From the NCBI GenBank assembly GCA_946187035.1, contig CAMHPQ010000009.1, forward strand, positions 1-37,408: a stretch of DNA of 37,408 nt, written 5' to 3'. The DNA is from an uncultured Clostridia bacterium (lineage in GTDB: Bacteria; Bacillota; Clostridia; Oscillospirales; Oscillospiraceae). Position 1 is the stretch's first letter. Each line of letters opens with the position of its first letter. A model generated the notes under the pieces. That model made no database searches, had not been told where the DNA came from, and saw only the letters and a list, made by a program, of their open reading frames with translations. This document shows, in pieces, positions 1 to 9,620 of the stretch. Both the position numbers and the translations under genes were made by a program.

Positions 1-894
1 GTACTTCTCGTTTTTGATGTTGATGATGCCGTTCCAGGTAAACAAATGCCCGTGGCGGCCGTTTCTCGCCGGCATGACGCAGTCGAAGAAATCTACGCCG
101 CGCCAGACGCCCTCAATGATGTTTCCCGGAGTGCCGACGCCCATGAGATACCGGGGCCGATCTTTGGGCATGAATTCCTCCACCGCCTCGATGGTGTCGT
201 ACATCTCCTGATGGCTCTCCCCCACCGCGAGCCCGCCGATGGCGTAGCCCGGTAGATCCAGCTCCGCGATTTGCTTCATGTGCTCGATGCGCAGATCGTG
301 GAACACCGCGCCCTGGTTGATGCCAAAGAGCATCTGGCCGGGGTTCACGGCGTCGTCCCGGCTGTTATAATCCGCAAGGGCGGTTTTGCACCGCTGGAGC
401 CACCGGGTGGTGCGCTGGCAGGAGTCTCGAACGTAGTCATAGGGCGACGGGATCTTGACGCACTCGTCGAAGGCCATGGCGATGTCAGAGCCCAGATTCG
501 CCTGAATGCGCATGCTCTCCTCCGGTCCCATGAAGATTTTGCGTCCGTCCACATGGCTGTTGAAGCTGACGCCCTCCTCTTTGATTTTCCGCAGCTCTGC
601 CAGAGAGAAGATCTGGAACCCGCCGCTGTCCGTTAGGATGGGCCCATCCCAGGTCATGAACTTGTGCAGACCGCCCAGATCCCGGATCAGCTCGTCGCCC
701 GGGCGAACGTGGAGATGGTAGGTGTTGGACAGCTCAATCTGGCAGCCCAGCGTTTTCAGATCCGCGGCGGACAAGGCCCCCTTGATGGCACCCTGGGTGC
801 CGACGTTCATAAACACCGGGGTCTGCACTGTGCCGTGGGGCGTCTGGAATTCGCCTCGCCGGGCGTGTCCTTCTTCTTTCAGCAGCTTAAACAT
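1..894 (-). CDS. tgt: Queuine/preQ1 tRNA-guanine transglycosylase, C-terminus cut off by window edge
   Basis: Minus-strand translation begins MFKLLKEEGHARRGEFQTPHGTVQTPVFMNVGTQGAIKG and contains LSNTYHLHLRPG, DSGGFQIFSL and GGLAVGE, typical of TGT. Open to the window start. Confidence 0.95.
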   Translation of the reverse strand, partial: MFKLLKEEGHARRGEFQTPHGTVQTPVFMNVGTQGAIKGALSAADLKTLGCQIELSNTYHLHVRPGDELIRDLGGLHKFMTWDGPILTDSGGFQIFSLAELRKIKEEGVSFNSHVDGRKIFMGPEESMRIQANLGSDIAMAFDECVKIPSPYDYVRDSCQRTTRWLQRCKTALADYNSRDDAVNPGQMLFGINQGAVFHDLRIEHMKQIAELDLPGYAIGGLAVGESHQEMYDTIEAVEEFMPKDRPRYLMGVGTPGNIIEGVWRGVDFFDCVMPARNGRHGHLFTWNGIINIKNEKY

Positions 895-1489
895 AATCGT
901 TTCCTTTTCCTTCAAATGCATTTTGAAGCAATCGCTTCGGGTCTACAAATTGGATGTGCTCCGGCGGCGCTTCTCCGTCGCAGCAGACGGCGGCGGCGCA
1001 GTCGGGGATATCGTCATACAGGCGGCACTGGATCCCCTCCGATGGTTCCGGGAGGGTGATAACGCCATTTTCCCGGGAGATGGGGATCGTGCGAAGATCT
1101 CCCCTGCCCGTGAGCTTAAACCAGCTCTCCCGCAGGGTCCAGAGCTCAAACAGATCCAGATCGCCGTGCGGAACCTCCAGGATGCGGCGGGCGGTACTGT
1201 CCCGCACTTTTCGCCGCTGCTCCACATCGGCCCCAATGGGCACACGGGAAATGGCTGCCATTGCCGCGCCGCGTGTGTGGCTCAGGGAGAAGTATACATC
1301 CGAATCCGCTCCGAAGCAAGGCTTTCCGCCGGGAGCGATCTCCACAGGCGGCAAATCCATGTGGAATTCCTGTTTCAGTGCCCAAACCAGTAAGGACCAT
1401 GCTTCCGCGCTCCCCACTGCGGGACTTCGTCCGGAATGGAGCATTAGTTGTGGAGAAAATTCACCGATTTTTGTCCAGTATAACAGCAA
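887..1489 (-). CDS. 4'-phosphopantetheinyl transferase, Sfp type
   Basis: GKPCF...VYFSLSHTRGAAMAAIS...IGADVE...WTLRESWFKLTG motifs. Likely TTG start after GGGGTGG. Overlaps tgt start by 8 nt. Confidence 0.88.
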   Translation of the reverse strand: MLLYWTKIGEFSPQLMLHSGRSPAVGSAEAWSLLVWALKQEFHMDLPPVEIAPGGKPCFGADSDVYFSLSHTRGAAMAAISRVPIGADVEQRRKVRDSTARRILEVPHGDLDLFELWTLRESWFKLTGRGDLRTIPISRENGVITLPEPSEGIQCRLYDDIPDCAAAVCCDGEAPPEHIQFVDPKRLLQNAFEGKGNDYV

Positions 1490-1665
1490 ATTTCACCACC
1501 CCTTTGAAAATCTTTCATTTCTTTTCAATAATATAGCATAAATTTAATTATTTGGCTACCATTCTTGAAAAAAGTGTGGTATACTTAATTATTCCGTAGG
1601 ATTTTCTCAGGAAAGCTCTGATAATCTGTTAAAGTTTGTAAATTACACCGAAAGGAACGAAGCAT

Positions 1666-2349
1666 ATGAAAAAGATCCTGGTGCTTGAAGACGAATCCAG
1701 CATTCGCAGTTTCGTAGTTATCAATCTGCGTCGCAGCGGGTATGAGCCCATTGAGGCCGGGACAGGCGAGGAAGCGCTCCGCTGCATCCAGCAGCACCCC
1801 GATATTCTGGTTGCGCTTCTGGATGTGATGCTGCCGGATATCGACGGTTTTGAGGTCTGCCGCCGCATCCGTGCCACCGGCTCCAAGATGGGCATTATCA
1901 TGCTCACCGCCAAGAGTCAGGAGATGGACAAGATTACCGGTCTCATGACTGGCGCCGACGACTATGTGACCAAGCCCTTCTCCCCTGCCGAGCTGCTGGC
2001 CCGCGTGGACGCGCTCTACCGCAGAATCGGCGGCGGCGACAACGGTGAGGACGCCATTTCCAGCGGTCCATTCCTGCTGCATCTGCACTCCAGAACGCTT
2101 GACAAGAACGGCGAGCACATCCGCCTGACGCAGACGGAGTTCTCCATCATGAAGCTCTTCATGAACAACCCCGGCCGCGCCCTCTCCCGCGAGGAGATCC
2201 TCAGCGCTGTCTGGGGGGAGGATTACAAGGGAGAGGTCAAGATCGTGGACGTGAACATCCGCCGTCTGCGCATCAAGATTGAAGACCAGCCCACCGAGCC
2301 GGAATACATCACCACCGTCTGGGGCTTCGGCTATAAGTGGGGCTACTGA
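1666..2349 (+). CDS. OmpR/PhoB-family response regulator
   Basis: Receiver domain (KKILVLEDE, LLDVMLPDIDG, TAKSQEMD, GADDYVTKPFS) and winged-helix DNA-binding domain (TTVWGFGYKW). Confidence 0.95.
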   Translation: MKKILVLEDESSIRSFVVINLRRSGYEPIEAGTGEEALRCIQQHPDILVALLDVMLPDIDGFEVCRRIRATGSKMGIIMLTAKSQEMDKITGLMTGADDYVTKPFSPAELLARVDALYRRIGGGDNGEDAISSGPFLLHLHSRTLDKNGEHIRLTQTEFSIMKLFMNNPGRALSREEILSAVWGEDYKGEVKIVDVNIRRLRIKIEDQPTEPEYITTVWGFGYKWGY

Positions 2350-2354
2350 TCCAG

Positions 2355-3443
2355 ATGGATGGACAAAAGCAATCTGTCTCCCGGGCAGAAGCGCTCCGCA
2401 GCAACCCGGCGCTGATTCCGGCGTTGATTTTTGCGGGGCTGGTGCTGGCTGCCTTCTGGGTGGGTTATGCGCTGTTTTCCACAAAGCTCTGGATCGCCGT
2501 TGTTGCCAGTCTGGTGGCCGCCGGCGCTGCGGGCTATGTGGGCTGGCTCTGGTATGACATTCACGTTCTGGAGCCGCTGCGCCATATGACGGAGTCAGCT
2601 AAGCTGATTGCTGACGGAAGCTATGGAACGGAACTGCCCCCCACTGAGGAAAAACCCTTCCAGGAGCTGACTGAGGTCATCAACGCCGTCTCCAGAGAGA
2701 TCAACCACTCGGAGAAAATGCAGTCGGAGTTTATCTCCTCCATTTCCCACGAGCTGCGCACGCCGCTCACCGCCATCACCGGCTGGAGCGACACGCTGAT
2801 GTTTGACTTCGACATCAAGCACGAATCCCGCGTCGGACTCCAGACCATCAAGCAGGAGGCGGCGCGCCTCACCAGTCTGGTGGAGGAACTTTTGGAGTTT
2901 ACCCGCATTCAGGACGGGCGGTTCAAGCTGAACATTGAGCTGCTGGACATTGAAAGTGAGCTGGAGGACACGATTTTCACCTATCGTGAATTCCTGCAGC
3001 GGGGCAAGATCGACCTGCGCTTTACGCCCCTGGAGGAAGAGATCCCCCTGCTGCCCGGTGATCCTCTGCGTCTGCGGCAGGTGTTTCTGAACATTCTGGA
3101 CAACGCCGCGAAATATGGCCGCACCGGGCCGGACAGCGGCATCATCGAAGTCTCCCTCACGGCGGATCAAAATGCCGCCACGGTGATTTTCCGGGACTAC
3201 GGCCCCGGCATCCCGGAGGACGAGCTTCCCCACGTGAAGGAGAAATTCTTCAAGGGCCGCATTTCCAAGGAGCGCGGCAGCGGCATCGGATTGGCGGTCT
3301 GTGACGAGATCATCACCCGCTCCGGCGGCATGCTGACCATCTTAAACGCGCCCGGCGGCGGCACCGCTGTGGCTGTCACCCTGCCCTTCGCGCCTGAGAG
3401 CGCCGGCTCCGGCAAAGCACATCACACCGAGGTTATGGAATGA
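2355..3443 (+). CDS. Sensor histidine kinase with two closely spaced TM helices
   Basis: FISSISHELRTPLTAITGW H-box, LNILDNAAKYG N-box, GPGIP, GSGIGLAVC G-boxes. ATG at 2355, 5 nt after the regulator stop. Confidence 0.93.
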   Translation: MDGQKQSVSRAEALRSNPALIPALIFAGLVLAAFWVGYALFSTKLWIAVVASLVAAGAAGYVGWLWYDIHVLEPLRHMTESAKLIADGSYGTELPPTEEKPFQELTEVINAVSREINHSEKMQSEFISSISHELRTPLTAITGWSDTLMFDFDIKHESRVGLQTIKQEAARLTSLVEELLEFTRIQDGRFKLNIELLDIESELEDTIFTYREFLQRGKIDLRFTPLEEEIPLLPGDPLRLRQVFLNILDNAAKYGRTGPDSGIIEVSLTADQNAATVIFRDYGPGIPEDELPHVKEKFFKGRISKERGSGIGLAVCDEIITRSGGMLTILNAPGGGTAVAVTLPFAPESAGSGKAHHTEVME

Positions 3444-4429
3444 GCAAGAAACCAATCAACGAGAATACCGATCAAAAGGTCTGCTTCCGTACCAGCATTG
3501 GCGGTCAGGCGCTGCTGGAGGGGATCCTCATGCGAGGCCCGGTGAAGCAGGCCATCGTCTGCCGCACACCGGACGGTCTGGTGGAAAAGGTCGAGGAACT
3601 GCACTTTGTCAAGGATAAGTACCCCATTCTCGGCTGGCCGCTGATTCGTGGCGTCATCACCTTCATCGACTCCATGGTCAAGGGCATGCAGGCGCTGACC
3701 TACAGCGCGGATCTGCTGCCCATTGAGGAGCAGGGCGAGCCGGACAAGATCGACCAGTGGATCGAGGCGCATTTTTCTGAGGAAAAGGCAAAGAGCATCG
3801 TCATCGGCGTGGCCGTGGTGCTGGGCATCGCACTGGCGGTGGGGCTGTTCGTGCTGCTGCCCACGCTGCTGGGCAAGCTCTGCCTGCGTATTTTCCCCGG
3901 CATGACCAGCTTTACGCTGAGTCTTGCCGAGGGTATATTCCGCATCATCATCTTCCTGATCTACCTGTGGGGCGTCACCAAAATGGACGATGTGGCCCGG
4001 ATGTTTGCTTATCACGGCGCGGAACACAAGACCATTTTCTGCTATGAAAAGCAGCTGCCGCTGACGGTGGAAAACGTTCGCAAGCAGTCCAGATTCCATC
4101 CCCGCTGCGGCACCAGCTTTCTGTTCAACGTCATCATCATCAGCATCCTGATCTTCTCTGCGGTGAGCTCCCTGCTGACCAACTGGCAGAGCTTCTGGCT
4201 GCGGTTTTTGCTGCATTTGGCGCTGCTGCCGGTGATCGTCTCCCTCACCTATGAGCTGAATCGCTGGGTGGGACGCCACGAGGATCTTTGGATCTGCCGC
4301 ATTTTGGCCGCACCCGGTAAATGGATGCAGCATCTCACCACAAACGAACCGGATGACAGCATGATCGAGTGCGCAATCCGCTCTCTGGAGCTGGTCATCC
4401 CCGAAACGCAGGGCAGCGACGCCTGGTAA
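3440..4429 (+). CDS. DUF1385 family membrane protein (YqhQ-like)
   Basis: SIGGQALLEGILMRGP...YHGAEHKTIFCYE...HPRCGTSFLF...GRHEDLWICRILAAPGKWMQHLTTNEPDD. ATGA overlap with kinase stop. Confidence 0.9.
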   Translation: MSKKPINENTDQKVCFRTSIGGQALLEGILMRGPVKQAIVCRTPDGLVEKVEELHFVKDKYPILGWPLIRGVITFIDSMVKGMQALTYSADLLPIEEQGEPDKIDQWIEAHFSEEKAKSIVIGVAVVLGIALAVGLFVLLPTLLGKLCLRIFPGMTSFTLSLAEGIFRIIIFLIYLWGVTKMDDVARMFAYHGAEHKTIFCYEKQLPLTVENVRKQSRFHPRCGTSFLFNVIIISILIFSAVSSLLTNWQSFWLRFLLHLALLPVIVSLTYELNRWVGRHEDLWICRILAAPGKWMQHLTTNEPDDSMIECAIRSLELVIPETQGSDAW

Positions 4430-4447
4430 TAGAAGGAGCATTTCAAA

Positions 4448-5311
4448 ATGCCGAAAACCTACAATGAGCTGTATCTGCGTGCAAGGACCGCGTTAAAATC
4501 CGCAGGCGTCGAGAGCTATGCTCTGGAGGCCAGGCTCCTGGCTTCGAGAGCCGCCGGAAAGGACAAAGAGACGTTTCTGCGGGATCTGCGGCTATATACC
4601 TCCGATGAGACCGAAGAGAAGCTGGAGGCGCTGCTCAGCCGCCGTTTGAAGGGGGAGCCGCTGGCCTATATCACCGGGGACTGGGAGTTTTACGGACTGC
4701 CCATGAAGGTGACGCCGGATGTGCTGATTCCCCGCTCCGATACGGAGGTTCTTGTGGACACGGCGTTAAAGGCGCTGATGGGCCGGAAAATGGATGCGAG
4801 GATTCTGGATCTCTGCTGCGGCAGCGGCTGCATCGGTGTGGCGCTGGCTCACGAACTTCCCGCGTCGAGAGTTGTCATGGTGGACGTCAGCGAAAGCGCC
4901 CTGGAGGTCAGCCGTCAGAACATCCGTCTGAACCGGGTCAATCGAACGGTATGCCTGCGGGCCGACGCGCTGCAGAAGCCGCCTATGAGCATCGGTGAGT
5001 TTGACGTGATCGTATCGAACCCACCCTATGTCCCCAGCTTTGAGATCCTGACGCTGGACAGCTCGGTTCGTGATTTTGAGCCTTTGGGAGCGTTGGACGG
5101 CGGCGAGGACGGTCTCATGTTTTACCGTGCGATCCTCCAATTCTGGATTGGATCCCTCCGCCACGGCGGGCTGCTGCTGTTCGAGGTGGGTGAAGATCAG
5201 TCTGCTTCCGTCCGCGCCTTGATGCGGGAAGCCGGTATGCAGGATGTGTTTTCTGTCCAGGATACCGCCGGAATTGAGCGGGTTGTGGTTGGACGGAGAC
5301 CCAAGAATTGA
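4448..5311 (+). CDS. prmC: Peptide chain release factor N5-glutamine methyltransferase
   Basis: PRSDTEVLVD, ILDLCCGSGCIGVALA, VSNPPYVP motifs of PrmC/HemK. Confidence 0.94.
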   Translation: MPKTYNELYLRARTALKSAGVESYALEARLLASRAAGKDKETFLRDLRLYTSDETEEKLEALLSRRLKGEPLAYITGDWEFYGLPMKVTPDVLIPRSDTEVLVDTALKALMGRKMDARILDLCCGSGCIGVALAHELPASRVVMVDVSESALEVSRQNIRLNRVNRTVCLRADALQKPPMSIGEFDVIVSNPPYVPSFEILTLDSSVRDFEPLGALDGGEDGLMFYRAILQFWIGSLRHGGLLLFEVGEDQSASVRALMREAGMQDVFSVQDTAGIERVVVGRRPKN

Positions 5312-5342
5312 AATCAAATAATTAATGATATAGAGGTGTACT

Positions 5343-6452
5343 ATGGCAGACAAGAAAAAGAGTGTGGCACCGTCTCCGGCGCAGGCGCGTCCCGAGGATC
5401 GCAAAAAAGCGCTGGAAACCGCCATTGCGCAGATTGAAAAAGCATACGGAAAAGGTGCGGTTATGCGTCTGGGCGACAGCCCTGAGAACGTGAACGTGGA
5501 GGCCATTTCCACTGGTTCCCTGTCGCTGGATCTGGCGCTGGGAATCGGCGGCGTTCCGAAGGGACGTATTGTGGAGATCTATGGCCCTGAGAGTTCCGGT
5601 AAGACCACTCTTGCCCTGCACATTCTGGCCAGCGCCCAGAAGAGCGGCGGCGAGGCGGCTTTCATCGATGTGGAGCACGCGCTGGATCCCACCTATGCCC
5701 GCGCTCTGGGTGTGGACATTGATAACCTGCTGATCTCTCAGCCGGACACCGGCGAGCAGGCATTGGAGATCACCGAACAGCTGGTCCGCAGCGGTGCCAT
5801 CGATGTCATCATCGTGGACTCCGTGGCGGCGCTGCTCCCCAGAAGTGAGCTGGAGGGCGAGATGGGCGACAGCTCCGTCGGCGTTATCGCCAGGCTCATG
5901 AGCCAGGCTCTGAGAAAGCTCACCGGTGCGGTCAGCAAGACCAACACCATCGTGGTCTTCATCAACCAGCTGCGTGAGAAAATCGGCGTCATGTACGGCA
6001 ACCCCGAGACCACCCCCGGCGGCCGTGCGCTGAAGTATTTCTCCAGCGTCCGGATCGACGTGCGCCGCATTGAGACCCTGAAGGTCAACGGCGAGATGGT
6101 GGGCAACCGTACCCGCGCCAAAATCGTGAAGAACAAGGTGGCTCCTCCCTTCAAAGAGGCGGAGTTTGACATTATTTACGGCGAGGGTATTTCCAAGGTC
6201 GGTGAGATCATCGATCTGGCTGTGAAGCTTGACATCATTGACAAAGCCGGCGCCTGGTTCACCGTGGGTGATCAGCGTCTGCAGGGGCGTGACTCCGTAA
6301 AGAACTATCTGCAGGAGAATCCCGAGGTCTGCGACGGTATTGAGCAGCAGATCCGTGAGAACGCCGTGAAGCTCATGTCTCCCCAGGCCCGCAAGGCCGC
6401 TGTTGCCGCAGGCCGCGCCGTGGACGTGACCGCCGACGATTTTGAAGGTTAA
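5343..6452 (+). CDS. recA: Recombinase RecA
   Basis: [16 protein letters not shown] Walker [29 protein letters not shown]. Confidence 0.99.
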   Translation: MADKKKSVAPSPAQARPEDRKKALETAIAQIEKAYGKGAVMRLGDSPENVNVEAISTGSLSLDLALGIGGVPKGRIVEIYGPESSGKTTLALHILASAQKSGGEAAFIDVEHALDPTYARALGVDIDNLLISQPDTGEQALEITEQLVRSGAIDVIIVDSVAALLPRSELEGEMGDSSVGVIARLMSQALRKLTGAVSKTNTIVVFINQLREKIGVMYGNPETTPGGRALKYFSSVRIDVRRIETLKVNGEMVGNRTRAKIVKNKVAPPFKEAEFDIIYGEGISKVGEIIDLAVKLDIIDKAGAWFTVGDQRLQGRDSVKNYLQENPEVCDGIEQQIRENAVKLMSPQARKAAVAAGRAVDVTADDFEG

Positions 6453-6455
6453 TTC

Positions 6456-7085
6456 GTGGTTATCCTGACGGAACTCAAACAAACCGGGCCGGAGACGTTT
6501 CTTGCCCGGTTTGACAATGGCGAGGAGCTGAAAACCACCCTGAATGTGGTAATGGATCAGTCTCTTTTCGCCGGAAAAAAGCTGGATGATGCGGAGTTTG
6601 AGGCCTGTCGTGACGCATCTTCCCTCTCCCGCTGCAAGCAGCGAGCGCTTCGGATTATCGGGATGCGCGCCATGTCTGTGAAGGAGCTCACCGATCGACT
6701 GACGGAGAAGGGTGAGCGCCCGGAGGATGCGGAGGCTGCGTCACAATGGCTGCTGGAGATGCATTTGTTGGACGACCAGCAGTATGCGGAGATGTGCGTC
6801 CGGCACTATGCTGCAAAAGGCTATGGCCCGGGGCGCATCCGCAGCGAGCTCTACCGACGGGGAATCCCTAAGGATCTCTGGGAGAACGCCATGGAGGCGC
6901 TGCCGGAGCAGGACGACCAGATTGATCGCCTGCTGCGTCGGAAGCTTCGGAGCGAGGATCCGGACAAAAATGAGCTGCGCAAGGCGTCGGACTACCTCTA
7001 TCGCCGGGGATTTCGGTGGGAGGAGATTCGCGCTGCAATCCAGCGTTATCAGGAAGAAATGGGGGCAGATGCCGATGGGTTATAA
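6456..7085 (+). CDS. recX: Regulatory protein RecX
   Basis: Directly after recA; ALRIIGMRAMSVKELTDRL...MHLLDDQQYAEMCVRHYAAKGYGPGRIRSELYRRGI. GTG start at 6456. Confidence 0.9.
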   Translation: MVILTELKQTGPETFLARFDNGEELKTTLNVVMDQSLFAGKKLDDAEFEACRDASSLSRCKQRALRIIGMRAMSVKELTDRLTEKGERPEDAEAASQWLLEMHLLDDQQYAEMCVRHYAAKGYGPGRIRSELYRRGIPKDLWENAMEALPEQDDQIDRLLRRKLRSEDPDKNELRKASDYLYRRGFRWEEIRAAIQRYQEEMGADADGL

Positions 7086-8403
7086 AATTGCGCTGATTTC
7101 TTTGGGATGTCCCAAGAATCAGGTGAACAGTGAGCAGATGCTGTATCTGCTGGATGAGGCCGGTCACGAGCTGGTGGGCGATCCCGCGGGCTGTGACGTG
7201 GTAATCATCAACACCTGCGGCTTTATCGACAGCGCCAAAAGCGAGGCCATCGACCACATTCTGCAGATGGCGGAACTGAAAAACAATGGCCTGGTGAAGA
7301 AAATTCTGGTGGCAGGCTGCCTTTCCCAGCGTTACTGCGACGACATTCTGGAAAGTTTGCCGGAAGTGGATGGTATGCTGGGTACCGGCAGCTTCGGTGA
7401 GATCTGCACTGCCGTGGACGCGGTCATGCAGGGAGAAAAGCCGCTGCTGTTTGCTGATAAAAACGGCCCCATTGAAGAGCTGGGCCGTGTGGTCAGCACC
7501 GGTCCGGGCTGGGCCTATCTGCGGATTGCGGAGGGCTGCGACAACTGGTGCGCGTTCTGTGCCATTCCCGGCATTCGCGGAAAGTACCGCAGCCGGAAGC
7601 TGGACGCCATTTTGGCAGAGGCCAGAGCGCTGGCGGCCCAGGGCGTCAAAGAGCTGATCGTCATTGCCCAGGATATCACCCGCTGGGGCATTGATCTCTA
7701 TGGAAAACCCAGTCTGTCCCTCCTTCTGAAGGAGCTGGTGCAGATTGAGGGTGTGGAATGGATCCGGCTGCACTACCTCTACCCTGACGCATTCGATGAT
7801 GAATTGATCGATGTGATTGCCGGCGAGGACAAGGTGCTGAAATATTTGGACATTCCGCTGCAGCACATCAACAATGAGATTCTCCGGCGTATGAACCGCC
7901 GCGGAACCGGAGATGAGATTCGCGCACTGATCCGGAAGCTCCGGGAGCGGATTCCCGGTCTGGTGATCCGCACCAGCCTGATCACCGGTCTGCCCGGCGA
8001 GACGGAGGCGGAGTTTGAAGAACTGTGCCAGTGGCTGCGGGAAGCCCGTCTGGAGCGCGTGGGTGTGTTCCCCTTTTCCCCCGAGGAGGGAACGCCGGCG
8101 GCCAAAATGACGGACCGCTGCGATGAGGAAGAAGCGCAGCGCCGCGCAGATCTGATTTTGGATCTGCAGGCCAAGATCATGGACGACTATAACGCCGGGT
8201 GCGTTGGAAAGACCATGCGGGTGCTCTGTGAGGGCGCGTCCAAATCCGGACTCTGCTCCGGCAGAACCTTTGCGGACTCTCCGGAGATTGACGGGACTGT
8301 CTATTTCACAGGGACCGCCAAACCGGGCGAATTTGCCGATGTGCGCATTCTCGACGTCGAGGATGGAGAACTCAGCGGCGAGCAGATCAATGGAAGGGAG
8401 TAA
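7075..8403 (+). CDS. rimO: Ribosomal protein S12 methylthiotransferase RimO
   Basis: MGYKIALISLGCPKNQVNSEQML...INTCGFIDSAKSEAID...IAEGCDNWCAFCAIPGIRGKYRSR radical SAM motif. Start moved from ORF-track 6712 to ATG 7075. Confidence 0.95.
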   Translation: MGYKIALISLGCPKNQVNSEQMLYLLDEAGHELVGDPAGCDVVIINTCGFIDSAKSEAIDHILQMAELKNNGLVKKILVAGCLSQRYCDDILESLPEVDGMLGTGSFGEICTAVDAVMQGEKPLLFADKNGPIEELGRVVSTGPGWAYLRIAEGCDNWCAFCAIPGIRGKYRSRKLDAILAEARALAAQGVKELIVIAQDITRWGIDLYGKPSLSLLLKELVQIEGVEWIRLHYLYPDAFDDELIDVIAGEDKVLKYLDIPLQHINNEILRRMNRRGTGDEIRALIRKLRERIPGLVIRTSLITGLPGETEAEFEELCQWLREARLERVGVFPFSPEEGTPAAKMTDRCDEEEAQRRADLILDLQAKIMDDYNAGCVGKTMRVLCEGASKSGLCSGRTFADSPEIDGTVYFTGTAKPGEFADVRILDVEDGELSGEQINGRE

Positions 8404-8408
8404 TCACA

Positions 8409-8954
8409 ATGACGACTGCCAATAAGATCACCATTTTCCGGGTCGTTCTGGTTCCGGTCCTGGTCATTCTCATGTATTTGAACTTCCCCGGCCACATCTA
8501 CTGGGCCCTGGCGGTGTTTATTCTTGCCAGTGTCAGCGATTTCGCGGACGGATACATTGCCCGTCATTATAATCAGGTGACGGATTTCGGCAAGTTCCTG
8601 GACCCGTTGGCGGACAAGGTGCTGGTCATCGCCGCCATGTGCGTCTTTGTGGAGCAGGGCTACATGCCCGGCTGGGCGCTCCTGATCGTTGTCACTCGTG
8701 AGCTGGCTGTCACCGGCCTTCGTCTGATCGCGGTGGACAACGGACGTGTGATTGCTGCTGCGTGGTCCGGCAAGATCAAGACCGCGAGCACCATGGTGGG
8801 CATCATCCTCATGCTGTTTATCGGTATCCCGCATGAAATCCATTGGCTGAACACCCTGGTCTGGATCGTCATTGTGGCCACAACCGTCTATTCCGGCGGC
8901 GAGTATTTCTATAAGAACAAAGATGTTCTTAGCGTGGATTCCACCAATAAATAA
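8409..8954 (+). CDS. pgsA: CDP-diacylglycerol--glycerol-3-phosphate 3-phosphatidyltransferase
   Basis: SDFADGYIARHYNQVTDFGKFLDPLADKVL = CDP-alcohol phosphotransferase motif. Confidence 0.95.
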   Translation: MTTANKITIFRVVLVPVLVILMYLNFPGHIYWALAVFILASVSDFADGYIARHYNQVTDFGKFLDPLADKVLVIAAMCVFVEQGYMPGWALLIVVTRELAVTGLRLIAVDNGRVIAAAWSGKIKTASTMVGIILMLFIGIPHEIHWLNTLVWIVIVATTVYSGGEYFYKNKDVLSVDSTNK

Positions 8955-8967
8955 TATGATATTGATC

Positions 8968-8999
8968 TGCACCCTCTGCAAACCGGAGGGTGCATTTTT
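8968..8999 (+). terminator. Rho-independent terminator after pgsA
   Basis: TGCACCCTC-tgcaaaccg-GAGGGTGCA followed by TTTTT. Confidence 0.85.
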
Positions 9000-9177
9000 C
9001 ACTTTTCTGAAGGGATTTTTTGTCTGTCCATACATTCTGTTTTTGACTTTACAGATTCTGAAACAAATTCGTTTTTACACACCTGTGATTATTCACAGAA
9101 ATACCCCAAAATCAGGAACATGAAAATATGCAAAACGGAGAATTCCTGCCAGAAATGTGTAATTGTCCCAAAATGCA

Positions 9178-9205
9178 TTGACATTTTGTCGAATAATGCT
9201 ATACT
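9178..9205 (+). promoter_or_regulatory. Sigma-A-like promoter of the abrB-family gene with internal Spo0A-box-like site
   Basis: TTGACA (9178-9183), 16 nt, TATACT (9200-9205). The spacer contains TTTTGTCGAATAA (9184-9196). Confidence 0.7.
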
Positions 9206-9276
9206 GTGAATTGTGCATTTATGCATTATGACGGTAACAATCGGACACCGTCATCACAGAAGGAGGAGCATTATCA

Positions 9277-9522
9277 ATGAAGTCAACTGGCATCGTTCGT
9301 AAGGTTGACGAACTGGGGAGAATCGTTCTGCCAATCGAATTGAGAAGAACGCTCGGTATTGAAGAGAAGGATCGCATCGAGATCTTCGTGGATGGAGACT
9401 CCGTGATTCTCCGCAAATATCAGCCCGGATGCATCCTGTGCGGAAACGCAAATGATCTGATCCTGTACAAGGGAAAGACCATCTGCCAGGAGTGCATTCG
9501 CAGCATGGGCGCTCAGCTCTGA
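9277..9522 (+). CDS. AbrB/SpoVT-type transcriptional regulator with C-terminal CxxC...CxxC segment
   Basis: MKSTGIVRKVDELGRIVLPIELRRTLGI is the AbrB-fold N-terminus; C-terminal CILCGNAN...ICQEC. Confidence 0.92.
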   Translation: MKSTGIVRKVDELGRIVLPIELRRTLGIEEKDRIEIFVDGDSVILRKYQPGCILCGNANDLILYKGKTICQECIRSMGAQL

Positions 9523-9527
9523 AGAAA

Positions 9528-9563
9528 AAATCCTCTGACGACATCATCGTCAGGGGATTTTTC
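9528..9563 (+). terminator. Rho-independent terminator after abrB-like gene
   Basis: AAATCCTCTGACG-acatcat-CGTCAGGGGATTT then TTT. Confidence 0.85.
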
Positions 9564-9620
9564 TTGCGTTTCTAAGATATAGAATGTATAATAAAAATTG
9601 AAATAAATGGAGGTGTCGGC

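Noticed and set aside
6712-7074. N-terminal extension of rimO
   Set aside because: Overlaps recX out of frame; RimO proper begins at ATG 7075.
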